64,000 nucleotides of DNA from Photobacterium atrarenae (GCF_024380015.1 NZ_CP101509.1:682001-746000); one strand, 5' to 3'. Positions 18,981 through 28,942 are shown, counted from the stretch's first letter. A program made the numbers and translations. The notes: a model not told the origin generated them from the sequence alone.

Positions 18981-21900
18981 ATGAATCACGCCAGCATTCT
19001 CGATCTGGTCTACAACGCTGCCCTGCTGCTGGCCATGATCATCATCTACGATATTGCAGCCGGGCGTGGCCACCCTTCCCTCAATCCTGTCCGACAATTG
19101 TTTACCGGCCTGGCCTTAGGGGCCATCGGCGTGGTGATCATGCTAACGCCATGGGAATACGCACCGGGGATCATTTTTGATACCCGCTCTGTGTTGCTTA
19201 GTATTTCCGGGTTATTTTTCGGCGCTATTCCGGCAGCGATTGCCATGGTCATTACCGGGAGCTTGCGTTATGTGCAGGGCGGCACTGCAGCACTGACCGG
19301 CATCTCCGTGATTGTGGCTTCCGGCTGCCTCGGGATCGCTTGGCACTACCTGCGCCGAAGGCCGTTGAGCGAACTCACAGTGCGGGAATTTTACCTGTTC
19401 GGAATCGCCGTTCATCTGGCCATGCTCGGTCTCATGCTGACCCTGCCCTGGAACGTCGCCCGCCAGGTGTTGTCCAGTATCACTTTTCCGGTTCTGCTTA
19501 TTTACCCGATCATTACCGTCGCGCTCGGCATGCTCTTTACCCGCCGGCTTCAGCGAGATGAGACTGCCGAAGCCCTGCGGGAAAACGAGTTTCTGTTCCG
19601 CTCCCAGTTCGATTTGGGCAACATCGGCATCGCCATTACCCACCCGGACAAACACTGGCTTCGGGTCAACCCACGGCTGTGTCACATGCTGGGCTATACC
19701 GAGCAAGAGCTGTTACAACAAAGCTGGGTGGATATTACCCACCCGGACGACTTAGAAGCCGATCTGGCTCAACACCAGGCCATGCTCGAAGATAGAATCC
19801 AGGGCTACAGCATGGATAAACGCTTTATCCGCAAAAACGGCGAGCTGCTCTATGCCCATATGACGATTGCCTGCTACCGGATTGAAAACAATATCCAGTT
19901 TTTTATTGCCGGGATCATCGATACCACCGAGAGTAAAGAAGCCGAAGCGCAGTTACGGGCTAAAAAGGAGCAATTGGCATTCGTGCTGGCCGGCAGTGAC
20001 TTGGGCTACTGGGACTGGGACATTCAAACCAATACGATCCAGAGTAACGAACGCTGGGCTAAAATTCTGGGCGCTGATCCTAATGGTGTTGCTACAGACC
20101 ATCAGTTCTGGTTTGACCGCATTCACCCCGATGATCGCCAGCGCGTTCGCCAGTCCCTGACGGAGCACCTTGAAGGCTGCACCTCGCAACATAAAATTGA
20201 GTACCGGATATTAACCAAACAAGGCCAGTACAAGTGGATCCTCGACTGTGCCAAGGTAGTGAGTTACGACGAAAACGGCAGCCCGCTGCGGATGAGCGGC
20301 ACCCAGACCGATATTACCCAGCGCAAAGCTGCGGAAGCATCGATGCAGCTGGCTTCGATGGTGTATCAGAACAGCAATGAAGCTATGGTAGTCACCAACA
20401 GCCACGGCCAAATCATTGATACCAACCCGGCTTTTACCGCCATCACTGGCTACCAGCCGGATGAAGTTCAGGGGAAAAGCCCGAAAATACTGGTGTCCCG
20501 CCACCAGGATCGCAACATTTTCGACAATATCGTCAATGCCCTGTTTGCAGACGGCTGCTGGAAAGGTGAAATTGAACAATGCCGCAAAAACGGCACCACG
20601 TATACCGCCTGGCTCAGCATCAATTCCATCTATAACCCGGATGGCTCGGTCCAGCGTCGGGTGGCACAGTTTGCCGATATTACCGAGAAGAAAGAGTCGG
20701 ATCAGATCATCTGGAGTCAGGCCAATTTCGACGCCCTGACTGGGTTACCGAACCGCCATATGTTTCTGAGTCAGCTGGAGCAAGAGCAGCGTAAAGCCCA
20801 TCACCGGGGCGATAAGGTCGCGCTCCTGTTCCTCGATCTGGATCACTTTAAAGAGATTAACGACACCCTCGGCCACCATATCGGTGATGAGCTGCTCAAG
20901 GCGGTTGCCAAACGGTTGCAGCACTGCGTCAAGGAAACCGATACGGTCTCGCGCCTAGGGGGAGATGAGTTCACCGTCATTCTGAGCGGGCAGAAAAATG
21001 CCCGGGGAGCCGAACAGGTCGCCCAGCGTATCCTGTCCCAATTTGCTAGGCCGTTCAGCCTGGATGTCGAAACCATTTATATTTCGCCAAGTATCGGCAT
21101 CACCCTGTTCCCGGAAGACGGTACCGACGCCGACACCCTGCTGAAAAACGCCGATCAGGCGATGTACGCCGCCAAAGCTCAGGGACGTAACAACTATCGC
21201 TATTTTACCGCCTCGATGCAGGAAGAAGCTTTATACCGCCGCCGACTGGGCAATGAACTGCGTCAGGCACTCGGCAGTGATCAGCTGGCGCTGCACTACC
21301 AGCCGATCGTTGATTTACGCAGCCGGGAAATCACCAAGGCTGAAGCCTTGCTACGCTGGAAGCACCCGGAACTGGGGTTTATCGGCCCGGCCGATTTCAT
21401 TCCGGTGGCCGAAGAAACCGGCATCATTGTCGAGCTGGGTGACTGGGTCTTCCGCCAGGCTGCGCGTCAGGTTGCTATTTGGCGCCGCGAGTTCCACCCG
21501 GCGTTTCAGATCAGTATCAATAAATCCCCACTCCAGTTTCGTGAGCAGGGCAATGATATCCACAGCTGGATCGCCCATCTCCGCTCGCTCGGCCTGCCCG
21601 GCCAGGCAATCGCTATCGAGATCACCGAAGGTCTGCTGCTCGATGCCAGCTCGACCGTGACCGAGAAGCTTCTGGCCTTTCGGGACGCGGGGATCCAGGT
21701 GTCCCTGGATGACTTCGGTACCGGCTATTCTTCCCTCTCGTACATCAAGAAGTTTGATGTCGACAATATCAAGATCGACCAGTCTTTCGTGCGTAACCTG
21801 AGTGCCGGCTCTGATGATATGGCGGTTTGCGAAGCGATTATCGTGATGGCCCACAAGTTGGGGCTGGAAGTGGTCGCAGAAGGGATCGAAACCGAAGGCC

Positions 21901-22040
21901 AGCGCAAGCTGCTGATGGATGCCGGCTGCGATTATGGTCAGGGTATTCTGTTCTCCATGCCCAAACCCGCCGACGCGTTCGCGCAGCTAGTGAGTACGCA
22001 TCAAGAAGCAACCCAGCGCCCCAGTGATCTGCTGGTTTAG
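18981..22040 (+). CDS. Membrane PAS-GGDEF-EAL cyclic-di-GMP enzyme
   Basis: A 1019-residue protein for c-di-GMP turnover. The N-terminal 190 residues form a multi-helix membrane sensor like the LytS/YhcK 5TM domain (NPVRQLFTGLALGAIGVVIM). Three PAS domains follow (about 203-320, 330-450, 455-570). The GGDEF domain (about 580-740) keeps RLGGDEF near residue 658, and the EAL domain (about 755-1005) keeps KAEALLRW near 786 plus DDFGTGYSSLSYIKKF and IKIDQSF. Both catalytic signatures look intact, so synthase and phosphodiesterase activity are both possible and the net direction cannot be told. It is a single-gene unit with its own terminator. Its proximity to a giant adhesin about 13 kb away is suggestive only. 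Confidence 0.94.
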   Translation: MNHASILDLVYNAALLLAMIIIYDIAAGRGHPSLNPVRQLFTGLALGAIGVVIMLTPWEYAPGIIFDTRSVLLSISGLFFGAIPAAIAMVITGSLRYVQGGTAALTGISVIVASGCLGIAWHYLRRRPLSELTVREFYLFGIAVHLAMLGLMLTLPWNVARQVLSSITFPVLLIYPIITVALGMLFTRRLQRDETAEALRENEFLFRSQFDLGNIGIAITHPDKHWLRVNPRLCHMLGYTEQELLQQSWVDITHPDDLEADLAQHQAMLEDRIQGYSMDKRFIRKNGELLYAHMTIACYRIENNIQFFIAGIIDTTESKEAEAQLRAKKEQLAFVLAGSDLGYWDWDIQTNTIQSNERWAKILGADPNGVATDHQFWFDRIHPDDRQRVRQSLTEHLEGCTSQHKIEYRILTKQGQYKWILDCAKVVSYDENGSPLRMSGTQTDITQRKAAEASMQLASMVYQNSNEAMVVTNSHGQIIDTNPAFTAITGYQPDEVQGKSPKILVSRHQDRNIFDNIVNALFADGCWKGEIEQCRKNGTTYTAWLSINSIYNPDGSVQRRVAQFADITEKKESDQIIWSQANFDALTGLPNRHMFLSQLEQEQRKAHHRGDKVALLFLDLDHFKEINDTLGHHIGDELLKAVAKRLQHCVKETDTVSRLGGDEFTVILSGQKNARGAEQVAQRILSQFARPFSLDVETIYISPSIGITLFPEDGTDADTLLKNADQAMYAAKAQGRNNYRYFTASMQEEALYRRRLGNELRQALGSDQLALHYQPIVDLRSREITKAEALLRWKHPELGFIGPADFIPVAEETGIIVELGDWVFRQAARQVAIWRREFHPAFQISINKSPLQFREQGNDIHSWIAHLRSLGLPGQAIAIEITEGLLLDASSTVTEKLLAFRDAGIQVSLDDFGTGYSSLSYIKKFDVDNIKIDQSFVRNLSAGSDDMAVCEAIIVMAHKLGLEVVAEGIETEGQRKLLMDAGCDYGQGILFSMPKPADAFAQLVSTHQEATQRPSDLLV

Positions 22041-22071
22041 GCTGTCTGCCGCATTACCAGACACTACAAAC

Positions 22072-22097
22072 AACCCCAGGCCACCGGGCCTGGGGTT
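22072..22097 (+). terminator. Rho-independent terminator after the GGDEF-EAL gene
   Basis: AACCCCAGGCC pairs with GGCCTGGGGTT around a short CACC-type loop and is followed by TTTT. It also lies between convergent genes and may act on both. Confidence 0.85.
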
Positions 22098-22127
22098 TTC
22101 ATTTCAGCCAAAATCATACCGGCCGGT

Positions 22128-22760
22128 TTAATCCTCGACCAGCTCATAGAATTGCGCCATCTCCTTGGGCGCAATCCCGTAGCCGCCGTCGGTCAGATAG
22201 CCACCTTTGTAGACGGTCATGCCCTGCTCGTTCCAGTCAACCGCGATTTGCGCCGTCTCACCATCCCGGCTGCCCAACAACGCCAGCACTTCCTTCGTCA
22301 CCGGAATTGCTCTGATGGTTTTCACCCGCTTGAATGTCTCGAACTCTGAACTCTGGGGTAGTGCGCCGTAAGTTTCGAGCCAGGTTTCCATCGGCACCAG
22401 CCATTCGTTATACACTGCCCCACTGACGGGCACTGGATGACGGGCAATCACTACTACATTGGTAATGGTGTTTTCCGTTTCCAGTACCGGCTTGCCATTC
22501 TCATCGGCCACAAAGGTCGGCAACACCCGGTCCAGCTCGCTGCGATGGGGCAAACGGCCCAGGGTCAACGCTTTCTTGCGATAGGCCTGTGCCGACTCAA
22601 ATTGGGCCATCAGTGCTGGGATATCCTGAAACACCACCGGCGCAGCCGTTTCTGCCGGCGCCTTGGCTTCGGATGTCTGCACCGCACTCACATCCGCCGC
22701 AGGTGCAACCGATGCCCACAACACCGACGTCAGGGCCGCGGTCAGCAGAAATTTATTCAT
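22128..22760 (-). CDS. Periplasmic protein of unknown function
   Basis: Not recognised as a named family. A 210-residue protein with a clear Sec signal peptide (MNKFLLTAALTSVLWASVAPAA, cleavage near residue 22) and an Ala/Glu-rich linker to about residue 40. The mature domain has no cysteines or membrane segments. The start at 22760 is chosen because AGAGAGAAT lies 5-6 bases upstream and it begins the signal peptide exactly; an ATG at 22781 would add seven residues. Codon use resembles its neighbours. It is transcribed leftward, downstream of the DUF808 gene, with a 132-base gap. Confidence 0.75.
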   Translation of the reverse strand: MNKFLLTAALTSVLWASVAPAADVSAVQTSEAKAPAETAAPVVFQDIPALMAQFESAQAYRKKALTLGRLPHRSELDRVLPTFVADENGKPVLETENTITNVVVIARHPVPVSGAVYNEWLVPMETWLETYGALPQSSEFETFKRVKTIRAIPVTKEVLALLGSRDGETAQIAVDWNEQGMTVYKGGYLTDGGYGIAPKEMAQFYELVED

Positions 22761-22892
22761 GTCTATTCTCTCTGAGATCAACGATACAACCTGCTATGTT
22801 AATCGCATTTACCGTCTCAATACTAGCTTCTGCCCCACTCACGCCATCTGGGCAGTTCAATTGTGCAATGAGTCACCAGGCAGCGCCGCGGT

Positions 22893-23807
22893 TTATTTGG
22901 CAAGCCGCTTGCCCATCGAGACCCCGGCCAGTACCACGGCGCCGGCTATCAGGCCAACCACAGCGTTAATCAGCGCTGGCAGAATCCAACTGGCGCCCGG
23001 TAATCGGGCGAGTTGCTCGGAAAGCTGTTCGACCCAGACATGGGCGTGCGGAATACTGTGCATGATGATCCCGCCACCGACCAGGAACATCGCCGCTGTA
23101 CCGACCACCGCCAGCACTTTCATCAGGTACGGCGCAGCATTAATCAGCCCGCTGCCCAGCACATGGCGCACCGAACGCCCGGGACTGCCTTTGACCAGCC
23201 AGAGACCCAGATCATCCAGCTTCACAATGGCCACCACCAAGCCGTAAACGCCAATCGTCATCAACAGGGCAATTACACAGACCACCAGCACCTGGGTCGA
23301 AAAGCTGGCTTGCTGCACGGTTCCCAGCGCAATCACGATGATCTCGGCCGATAGAATGAAATCAGTCCGGATCGCCCCACCGATTTTCTGCTGCTCAAAG
23401 GCCACGATGTCCTCCGGCTGCTCCGCCTGCGCCAACTCATCCAGCAGGGCATTTTCCTCAGGTCGGGGATTGTGCTGCCACTTCTCGGCGATTTTCTCCG
23501 CCCCTTCGAAGCACAGGTAAAGCCCACCGAGCAGCAGCAAAGGCGTGATCAGCCAAGGAGCGATCGCACTGATCAGCAAAGCCGCCGGCACCAGAATACA
23601 TTTGTTGCGAAACGATCCCTTGGCCACCGCCCAGACCACCGGGATTTCCCGCTCGGCCCGAACGCCCGCGACCTGCTGGGCATTGAGCGCCAAATCATCC
23701 CCAAGCACCCCCGCGGTCTTACGCGCAGCCACTTTACTCATCACCGCCACATCGTCCAGCACGGTGGCAATATCATCTAGCAAGGTCAACAAACTCGCGC
23801 CGGCCAA
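22893..23807 (-). CDS. DUF808 family inner-membrane protein (YedI-like)
   Basis: A 304-residue polytopic membrane protein of the DUF808/YedI family, whose function is not known. The N-terminus MAGASLLTLLDDIATVLDDVAVMSKVAARKTAGVLGDD is typical of the family. About six hydrophobic segments follow, for example ILVPAALLISAIAPWLITPLLLLGG and ALINAVVGLIAGAVVLAG. Length agrees with E. coli YedI (305). It stands alone or with the leftward periplasmic gene. Family confidence is high, role unknown. Confidence 0.9.
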   Translation of the reverse strand: MAGASLLTLLDDIATVLDDVAVMSKVAARKTAGVLGDDLALNAQQVAGVRAEREIPVVWAVAKGSFRNKCILVPAALLISAIAPWLITPLLLLGGLYLCFEGAEKIAEKWQHNPRPEENALLDELAQAEQPEDIVAFEQQKIGGAIRTDFILSAEIIVIALGTVQQASFSTQVLVVCVIALLMTIGVYGLVVAIVKLDDLGLWLVKGSPGRSVRHVLGSGLINAAPYLMKVLAVVGTAAMFLVGGGIIMHSIPHAHVWVEQLSEQLARLPGASWILPALINAVVGLIAGAVVLAGVSMGKRLAK

Positions 23808-24244
23808 AACCTTCTCCTCATTATCAGCTATCAGGCATCAGTATAGGCTGAACGCCACCCTCAACCGGGCCCAGAAAGGTATACGCTTTCAGACTATGCA
23901 CTCACAGGCAGGCCTGTTGCAACCGGAAATACCTAAGGCGTACGGACCTGGATCAAACAACCATGCCGCCGGTCCTCACAATTCAGACAAATGAACAGAA
24001 ATCAGCCGCATGACTCGCGCGCCGGGTATTCCTCCGCTAAGCTCAGTTATGATTCAAACAGAACAATTTAAGAATATTTCAAACAGCATCGTGGCGATGG
24101 CGCTGGCAGATTAGCCGGGTAAAGACCTCCCGAACCACCCCAATCCGCCCGCTTTGTTGACGGCCACTTTTCGGGACTCTCCTTACGGAGATCATTTGAC
24201 TACGGGATTTTTCAGGGACGCAACGACGCGAAGGTGTTGCATCT
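23808..24244. other. Spacer between DUF808 gene and cox cluster
   Basis: 437 bases with no convincing gene. It must hold the divergent promoters of the DUF808 gene and the cytochrome oxidase cluster. The oxidase start at 24245 has GAAGGTG about 8 bases upstream. No clear operator was recognised. Confidence 0.5.
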
Positions 24245-25363
24245 ATGGCTATTGCCATTGCCTTGATTCTCATCGTCATCGTCTCGGTCCTCTTTCACTT
24301 CTACAGTCCGTGGTGGCTGACACCGGCGGCTTCGAACTGGGGTGAAATCGATGACGCCTTAACCCTGACCATTGTGATCACCGGGGCATTTTTTATCGGC
24401 ATTAATTTGCTGATCGCCTGGCTGGTGATCCGCTATCGCCACAAGCCCGGACGTAAATCCCACTACCAACCGGAAAACAAAAAACTCGAAAGCTGGCTGT
24501 TCGGTCTCACCACCATTGGAATTGCTGCGCTGCTGGCCCCGGGGCTGGTAGTGTACGGCAAATTTGTCAGCGTCCCGAAAGATGCCAAATTCGTTGAAGT
24601 GGTCGGGGAGCAATGGAAGTGGAGCTTTCGCTTTCCCGGCCAGGATGAACAACTGGGCCAGACCGATATTCGCTTTGTCAGCCCCACCAACCCGCTCGGC
24701 CTGGATCCGGACGATCCGGCCTCTGCTGATGATAAGGTGATCCTCAGCCCCGAGTTGCACCTGCCGCTGTTCACCCCCTACAAATTCCTGCTGCGATCCA
24801 AAGACGTCCTGCACGATTTCAATGTCCCGGAGTTTCGCGCCAAAATGGACCTGGTCCCGGGCACCGTCAGCTACTTCTGGCTCACCCCGACCCGGCGCGG
24901 CACCTTTGACATTCTTTGCGCCGAGCTGTGCGGGGTCGGCCATTTCAATATGCGCGGCCGGGTGGTCGTTGAAGATGATGCCGCCTTCGGCGCCTGGCTC
25001 GCCATCCAACCGACCTTTGCCGACACCCAGCGCCCGCCGGAAGCCGGTGATGTGACCGATCTGGTCGCGCTAGGGAAAACCCTGTCTGAGGTGAACGGCT
25101 GTATTGGCTGCCACAGTCTCGACGGCAAACCCGGTGTCGGCCCGACCTGGCTCGGCCTGTACGGTAAAAACGAACGAATGTCCGATGACACCCTGTTGCG
25201 GGTCGATGACGAATACCTGCGCCGGGCCATTCTCGATGCCAATGCCGAAATCGTGAAAGGCTATCCGGCCATTATGCCGATCTACCAGTTCAGCGAGCAG
25301 GAAGTCAACGCGCTGATTGCCTATATCAAAGCCGTATCGGATCCGTCGGCCGAATCCGAGTAA
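24245..25363 (+). CDS. coxB: Cytochrome c oxidase subunit II with fused cytochrome c (caa3 type)
   Basis: A 372-residue subunit II that accepts electrons from cytochrome c and passes them through CuA to subunit I. It begins with a hydrophobic segment (1-20), followed by two helices typical of subunit II (about 40-62 and 78-100). The CuA site is CAELCGVGHFNM near residue 225. A C-terminal class I cytochrome c domain carries the heme motif CIGCH near 286 and a methionine in PAIMPIY. The fusion defines a caa3-type enzyme. It is the first gene of a five-gene run; subunit I starts 35 bases downstream after GGGGAG. No SURF1, CtaB or CtaG assembly genes are adjacent in this window. Confidence 0.95.
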   Translation: MAIAIALILIVIVSVLFHFYSPWWLTPAASNWGEIDDALTLTIVITGAFFIGINLLIAWLVIRYRHKPGRKSHYQPENKKLESWLFGLTTIGIAALLAPGLVVYGKFVSVPKDAKFVEVVGEQWKWSFRFPGQDEQLGQTDIRFVSPTNPLGLDPDDPASADDKVILSPELHLPLFTPYKFLLRSKDVLHDFNVPEFRAKMDLVPGTVSYFWLTPTRRGTFDILCAELCGVGHFNMRGRVVVEDDAAFGAWLAIQPTFADTQRPPEAGDVTDLVALGKTLSEVNGCIGCHSLDGKPGVGPTWLGLYGKNERMSDDTLLRVDDEYLRRAILDANAEIVKGYPAIMPIYQFSEQEVNALIAYIKAVSDPSAESE

Positions 25364-25398
25364 GCCATCGGGTCTGTACAAGCGGGGAGAACTGAATC

Positions 25399-27198
25399 AT
25401 GTCAGGATACACAGGATCACACAGCAGCGACCATCCCCAGTCTTTCTGGACCAAATACATCTGGAGCCAGGATCACAAGGTGATTGCGATTCAGTACTCA
25501 CTGACCGCGATAGTCATGGGCCTGATCGCCTTGGTGCTGTCCTGGCTGATGCGGCTGCAACTCGGGTTCCCCGGGGTATTTGAGTTCATTGATCCCGAAA
25601 CCTATTACCAGTCCATGACCCTGCACGGGATGATCATGGTGGTATACCTGCTCACCGCCCTGTTTCTCGGCGGATTCGGCAACTACCTGATCCCGCTGAT
25701 GGTCGGTGCACGGGATATGGTGTTTCCTTTCCTCAACATGCTCAGCTACTGGTTCTATCTACTGGCTTCATTGATTCTGGTGGCGAGCTTTTTTGTCAGC
25801 GGCGGCCCGACCGGGGCCGGCTGGACCCTCTATCCACCGCAGGCCATTTTGCCCGGCACCCCCGGCACCGACTGGGGCATTGTACTGATGTTGATCTCGC
25901 TGGCGGTGTTCATCGTCGCCGCCACTATGGGGGGTCTCAATTACGTCACCACCGTATTGCAGGCCCGCACCGAAGGCATGACCCTGCTGCGGATGCCGCT
26001 GACGGTATGGGGGATCTTCACCGCCTCGATCATGGCCCTGCTGGCATTCCCGGCCCTGCTGGTCAGCGCGATCATGATGCTGTTTGACAAATTGCTGGGC
26101 TCAAGCTTTTTCATGCCGGCGATCATGTCGATGGGCCAGCAGACCGATTACGGCGGCGGCAGCCCGATCCTGTTCCAGCACCTGTTCTGGTTCTTCGGCC
26201 ACCCGGAAGTGTATATCGTCGCCCTGCCTGCGTTCGGGATCGTCTCGGATCTGATCAGCATCCATGCCCGCAAAAACATCTTCGGCTACAAAATGATGGT
26301 CTGGGCTATTGTCGGCATCGCTGCCCTGAGCTTTATCGTCTGGGCGCACCATATGTACGTTAGCGGGATGAATCCGTATTTCGGCTTCTTCTTTGCCACC
26401 ACCACCCTGATCATCGCAGTCCCGACGGCCATTAAAGTCTACAACTGGCTGTTCACCCTGTGGCGCGGCGATATTCACCTCAGCCTGCCGATGCTGTTTG
26501 CCATCGCGTTTATCAGCACCTTTATCATCGGCGGCCTGACCGGACTGTTCCTCGGCAATGTGGTGGTCGATATTCCGCTCTCCGACACCTACTTTGTAAT
26601 TGCTCACTTTCATATGGTGATGGGCGTGTCGCCGATCCTGGTGATCTTCGGCGGGATCTATCACTGGTATCCGAAAATCACCGGCCGGATGCTCAATCCG
26701 GCGATGGGCCATCTCCACTTTTGGATCACTTTCATCGGCACCTATGCGATTTACTTCCCGATGCACTATCTGGGGATCCTCGGCATGCCGCGGCGCTACT
26801 TCGCCTATGAAGACTACAGCTTTATTCCCGAGTCAGCCCAGACCCTGAATGCCTTTATCACCATCGCCGCGCTCATCGTCGGAGCCGCCCAGCTGATGTT
26901 CCTGTTCAACCTGGCCTGGAGCCTTAAACACGGCCAGAAAGCCTCGGCCAATCCATGGCGGGCCACCTCGCTGGAATGGCTGACACCGGACACGCCACCG
27001 AGGCACGGCAACTGGGGCGAGCATCTGCCGGTGGTGTATCGCTGGGCGTACGATTTCAGCGTGCCGGGACACCAGGAAGATTACATTCCACAAACCACGC
27101 CACCGGATGCCCCCCCTGCCGGATACCGAAGCGGGCACGACCGGAACTGCACCGGATCCCGGGCCATTGTCCCGAACCGATTTAAGGAGCGGCCATGA
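25399..27198 (+). CDS. coxA: Cytochrome c oxidase subunit I
   Basis: A 599-residue catalytic subunit of the heme-copper oxidase that reduces oxygen and pumps protons in the inner membrane. It keeps the A1-type motif FFGHPEVYIVALPAFG (with the proton-channel Glu and the His-Tyr crosslink), the CuB histidines WAHHMYVSGM, the K-channel segment AVPTAIKVYNW and the heme ligands HFHMVMG. Length and composition match aa3/caa3 subunit I, with about 12 helices plus a soluble C-terminal tail. Its stop overlaps the start of the next gene by four bases (ATGA), so translation is coupled. Confidence 0.97.
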   Translation: MSGYTGSHSSDHPQSFWTKYIWSQDHKVIAIQYSLTAIVMGLIALVLSWLMRLQLGFPGVFEFIDPETYYQSMTLHGMIMVVYLLTALFLGGFGNYLIPLMVGARDMVFPFLNMLSYWFYLLASLILVASFFVSGGPTGAGWTLYPPQAILPGTPGTDWGIVLMLISLAVFIVAATMGGLNYVTTVLQARTEGMTLLRMPLTVWGIFTASIMALLAFPALLVSAIMMLFDKLLGSSFFMPAIMSMGQQTDYGGGSPILFQHLFWFFGHPEVYIVALPAFGIVSDLISIHARKNIFGYKMMVWAIVGIAALSFIVWAHHMYVSGMNPYFGFFFATTTLIIAVPTAIKVYNWLFTLWRGDIHLSLPMLFAIAFISTFIIGGLTGLFLGNVVVDIPLSDTYFVIAHFHMVMGVSPILVIFGGIYHWYPKITGRMLNPAMGHLHFWITFIGTYAIYFPMHYLGILGMPRRYFAYEDYSFIPESAQTLNAFITIAALIVGAAQLMFLFNLAWSLKHGQKASANPWRATSLEWLTPDTPPRHGNWGEHLPVVYRWAYDFSVPGHQEDYIPQTTPPDAPPAGYRSGHDRNCTGSRAIVPNRFKERP

Positions 27199-27815
27199 TG
27201 AAACCTGATCCCCGCACCGCCCCTAACCGGGCCACCCCAACCCTGAGTCCGGACGGCGATCGCGCTTTTACCCCGCCCATGCAGCGGGCACCCGCGTCGG
27301 CCGGGGTATGGCTACTGATGGCCGTCATCACCGTGCTGTTTTTCCTGTTCACCGTCGCCTACCGGATCCGGATGGGTTTGAATGACTGGCAGCCGATGAG
27401 CGAGCCGTGGCAGCTCGGCGTCAGTACCGTGCTACTGGTCCTGAGCTGCGTCGCCTTGCATCTGTGTTGTCGCAAAGCGGCCCTGCTGCCGTCTCTGCCA
27501 GCCTGCCGCCCGCTGTTGCAGCTGGCTGTCGGCCTGACGCTGGGATTTGTGCTGGCCCAGCTCTGGGTCTGGCAGCAGCTGCTGGCGATGAACATTCGGG
27601 TCGGGCACAACCCGGCCAACAGCTTTTTCTACCTGCTCACCGGCCTGCACGGTGTGCATGTGCTGGGTGGGCTGATGGCCCTCGGCTGGGTTTTCTATCA
27701 CGCCAAATATCGTCACAGTGATGCGCTCTATCCGTCACTGCGCCTATGTGCTCGCTACTGGCACTTTTTACTGCTGATCTGGTTATTTTTACTGGGGCTG
27801 TTCCGGTTGACCTAA
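27195..27815 (+). CDS. Cytochrome c oxidase subunit III-like protein (first copy)
   Basis: A 206-residue membrane protein of the heme-copper oxidase subunit III family, with five hydrophobic segments and the signature FYLLTGLHGVHVLGGL. The N-terminal 38 residues are a proline-rich extension without membrane character. It overlaps the subunit I stop by four bases. A second subunit III gene follows directly. Paired subunit III genes also occur in the coxMNOP clusters of rhizobia, with which this arrangement compares well; that is comparison, not proof of function. Confidence 0.88.
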   Translation: MMKPDPRTAPNRATPTLSPDGDRAFTPPMQRAPASAGVWLLMAVITVLFFLFTVAYRIRMGLNDWQPMSEPWQLGVSTVLLVLSCVALHLCCRKAALLPSLPACRPLLQLAVGLTLGFVLAQLWVWQQLLAMNIRVGHNPANSFFYLLTGLHGVHVLGGLMALGWVFYHAKYRHSDALYPSLRLCARYWHFLLLIWLFLLGLFRLT

Positions 27816-27828
27816 GAGGTATATCACC

Positions 27829-28518
27829 ATGAATTCTCCCTCGCCCCGTCGCGGGGCAAACACTGCACAAACCGGGCAATGGGCAAGCATCGTCAACGAC
27901 TTTTCAGCCGATCGGGCGGTCTACCCCATCTCGTCTTTCAAAACCATGATGTGGCTGTTTCTACTCAGTGACATCTTCGTATTCGGCTGCTTTCTGACCG
28001 GCTACATGGCGGTGCGGATCACCACCACCACGCCGTGGCCGGTCCCCAGCGAAGTCTTCGCCCTGACCATCGGCGGGCAGAGTATTCCGCTGATCCTGAT
28101 CGCGATTATGACCTTCATCCTGATCACCAGCAGCGGCACCATGGCGATGGCGGTCAACGCCGGCTACCGGCGCAAGCGCAACCAGGCAGCCCTGCTGATG
28201 CTGATCACCGCGCTGTTCGGGGCCAGTTTTGTCGGCATGCAGGCGTTTGAGTGGAGCAAACTGATTGCTGAAGGGGTCCGGCCCTGGGGCAACGAAACCG
28301 GTGCCGCCCAGTTTGGTGCCAGTTTCTTTATGATCACCGGCTTTCACGGCCTGCATGTCAGTGTCGGGGTCATTTACCTATTGATTGTCGCCGGGAAGGT
28401 CTGGCGCGGCGATTATGAGCACCACGGTAACTACGAGATTGTGGAAATCACCGGACTGTACTGGCACTTCGTTGACCTGGTATGGGTCTTTATCTTTGCC
28501 TTTTTCTACTTGTGGTAG
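27829..28518 (+). CDS. coxC: Cytochrome c oxidase subunit III (second copy)
   Basis: A 229-residue subunit III with the family pattern: MMWLFLLSDIFVFGCFLTGYMAVR near the N-terminus, ITGFHGLHVSVGVIYLL and the C-terminal IVEITGLYWHFVDLVWVFIFAFFYLW, which carries the conserved lipid-binding region. It is closer to the classical subunit III than the first copy. It starts 13 bases after that gene with an AAGAGGTATATC ribosome site. Together they complete the oxidase core with the subunit IV gene, which follows after 8 bases. Confidence 0.93.
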   Translation: MNSPSPRRGANTAQTGQWASIVNDFSADRAVYPISSFKTMMWLFLLSDIFVFGCFLTGYMAVRITTTTPWPVPSEVFALTIGGQSIPLILIAIMTFILITSSGTMAMAVNAGYRRKRNQAALLMLITALFGASFVGMQAFEWSKLIAEGVRPWGNETGAAQFGASFFMITGFHGLHVSVGVIYLLIVAGKVWRGDYEHHGNYEIVEITGLYWHFVDLVWVFIFAFFYLW

Positions 28519-28526
28519 GAGGCCCT

Positions 28527-28895
28527 ATGAACACGTCACCTTCCCATTCAACCGAGCACCAACAACAGCACCCGATCAGCCTGTACTTCAAAGTCTGGGG
28601 TCTGCTGTTTGTGCTCAGTACCTTGTCCTATCTGGTGGACTACTTTCACCTCGAAGGGTTGCTGCGCTGGGGCCTGATTTTGATTTTCATGATCCTCAAA
28701 GCCGGGTTGATTGCGAGTGTCTTCATGCACATGCTCTGGGAGCGGCTGGCACTGGTGTACACCATTTTCCTGCCACCGCTGGTGCTGCTGGTGCTGGTTG
28801 CCCTGATGGTCAGCGAAGCCGATTATATTTTCCAGCTGCGGGAGCTATTCTTTCACGAAGCACCGTTTATTCCACACGCAAGCGGCCATAAATAG
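28527..28895 (+). CDS. Cytochrome c oxidase subunit IV-like protein
   Basis: A 122-residue protein of the bacterial subunit IV (CyoD/CtaF) type with three hydrophobic helices (LYFKVWGLLFVLSTLSYLV, a central GLILIFMILKAGLIASVFMHML and a C-terminal VYTIFLPPLVLLVLVALMV). The pattern KAGLIASVFMHM is the family hallmark and precedes helix 3. The start at 28527 follows TAGGAGG closely; a 15-codon upstream extension overlaps subunit III and is not favoured. Last gene of the run. Confidence 0.88.
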   Translation: MNTSPSHSTEHQQQHPISLYFKVWGLLFVLSTLSYLVDYFHLEGLLRWGLILIFMILKAGLIASVFMHMLWERLALVYTIFLPPLVLLVLVALMVSEADYIFQLRELFFHEAPFIPHASGHK

Positions 28896-28942
28896 CCTCC
28901 TTCTCCCAGCTTAGGTAAGGATGTAATGAAATAAGAAAGAGC

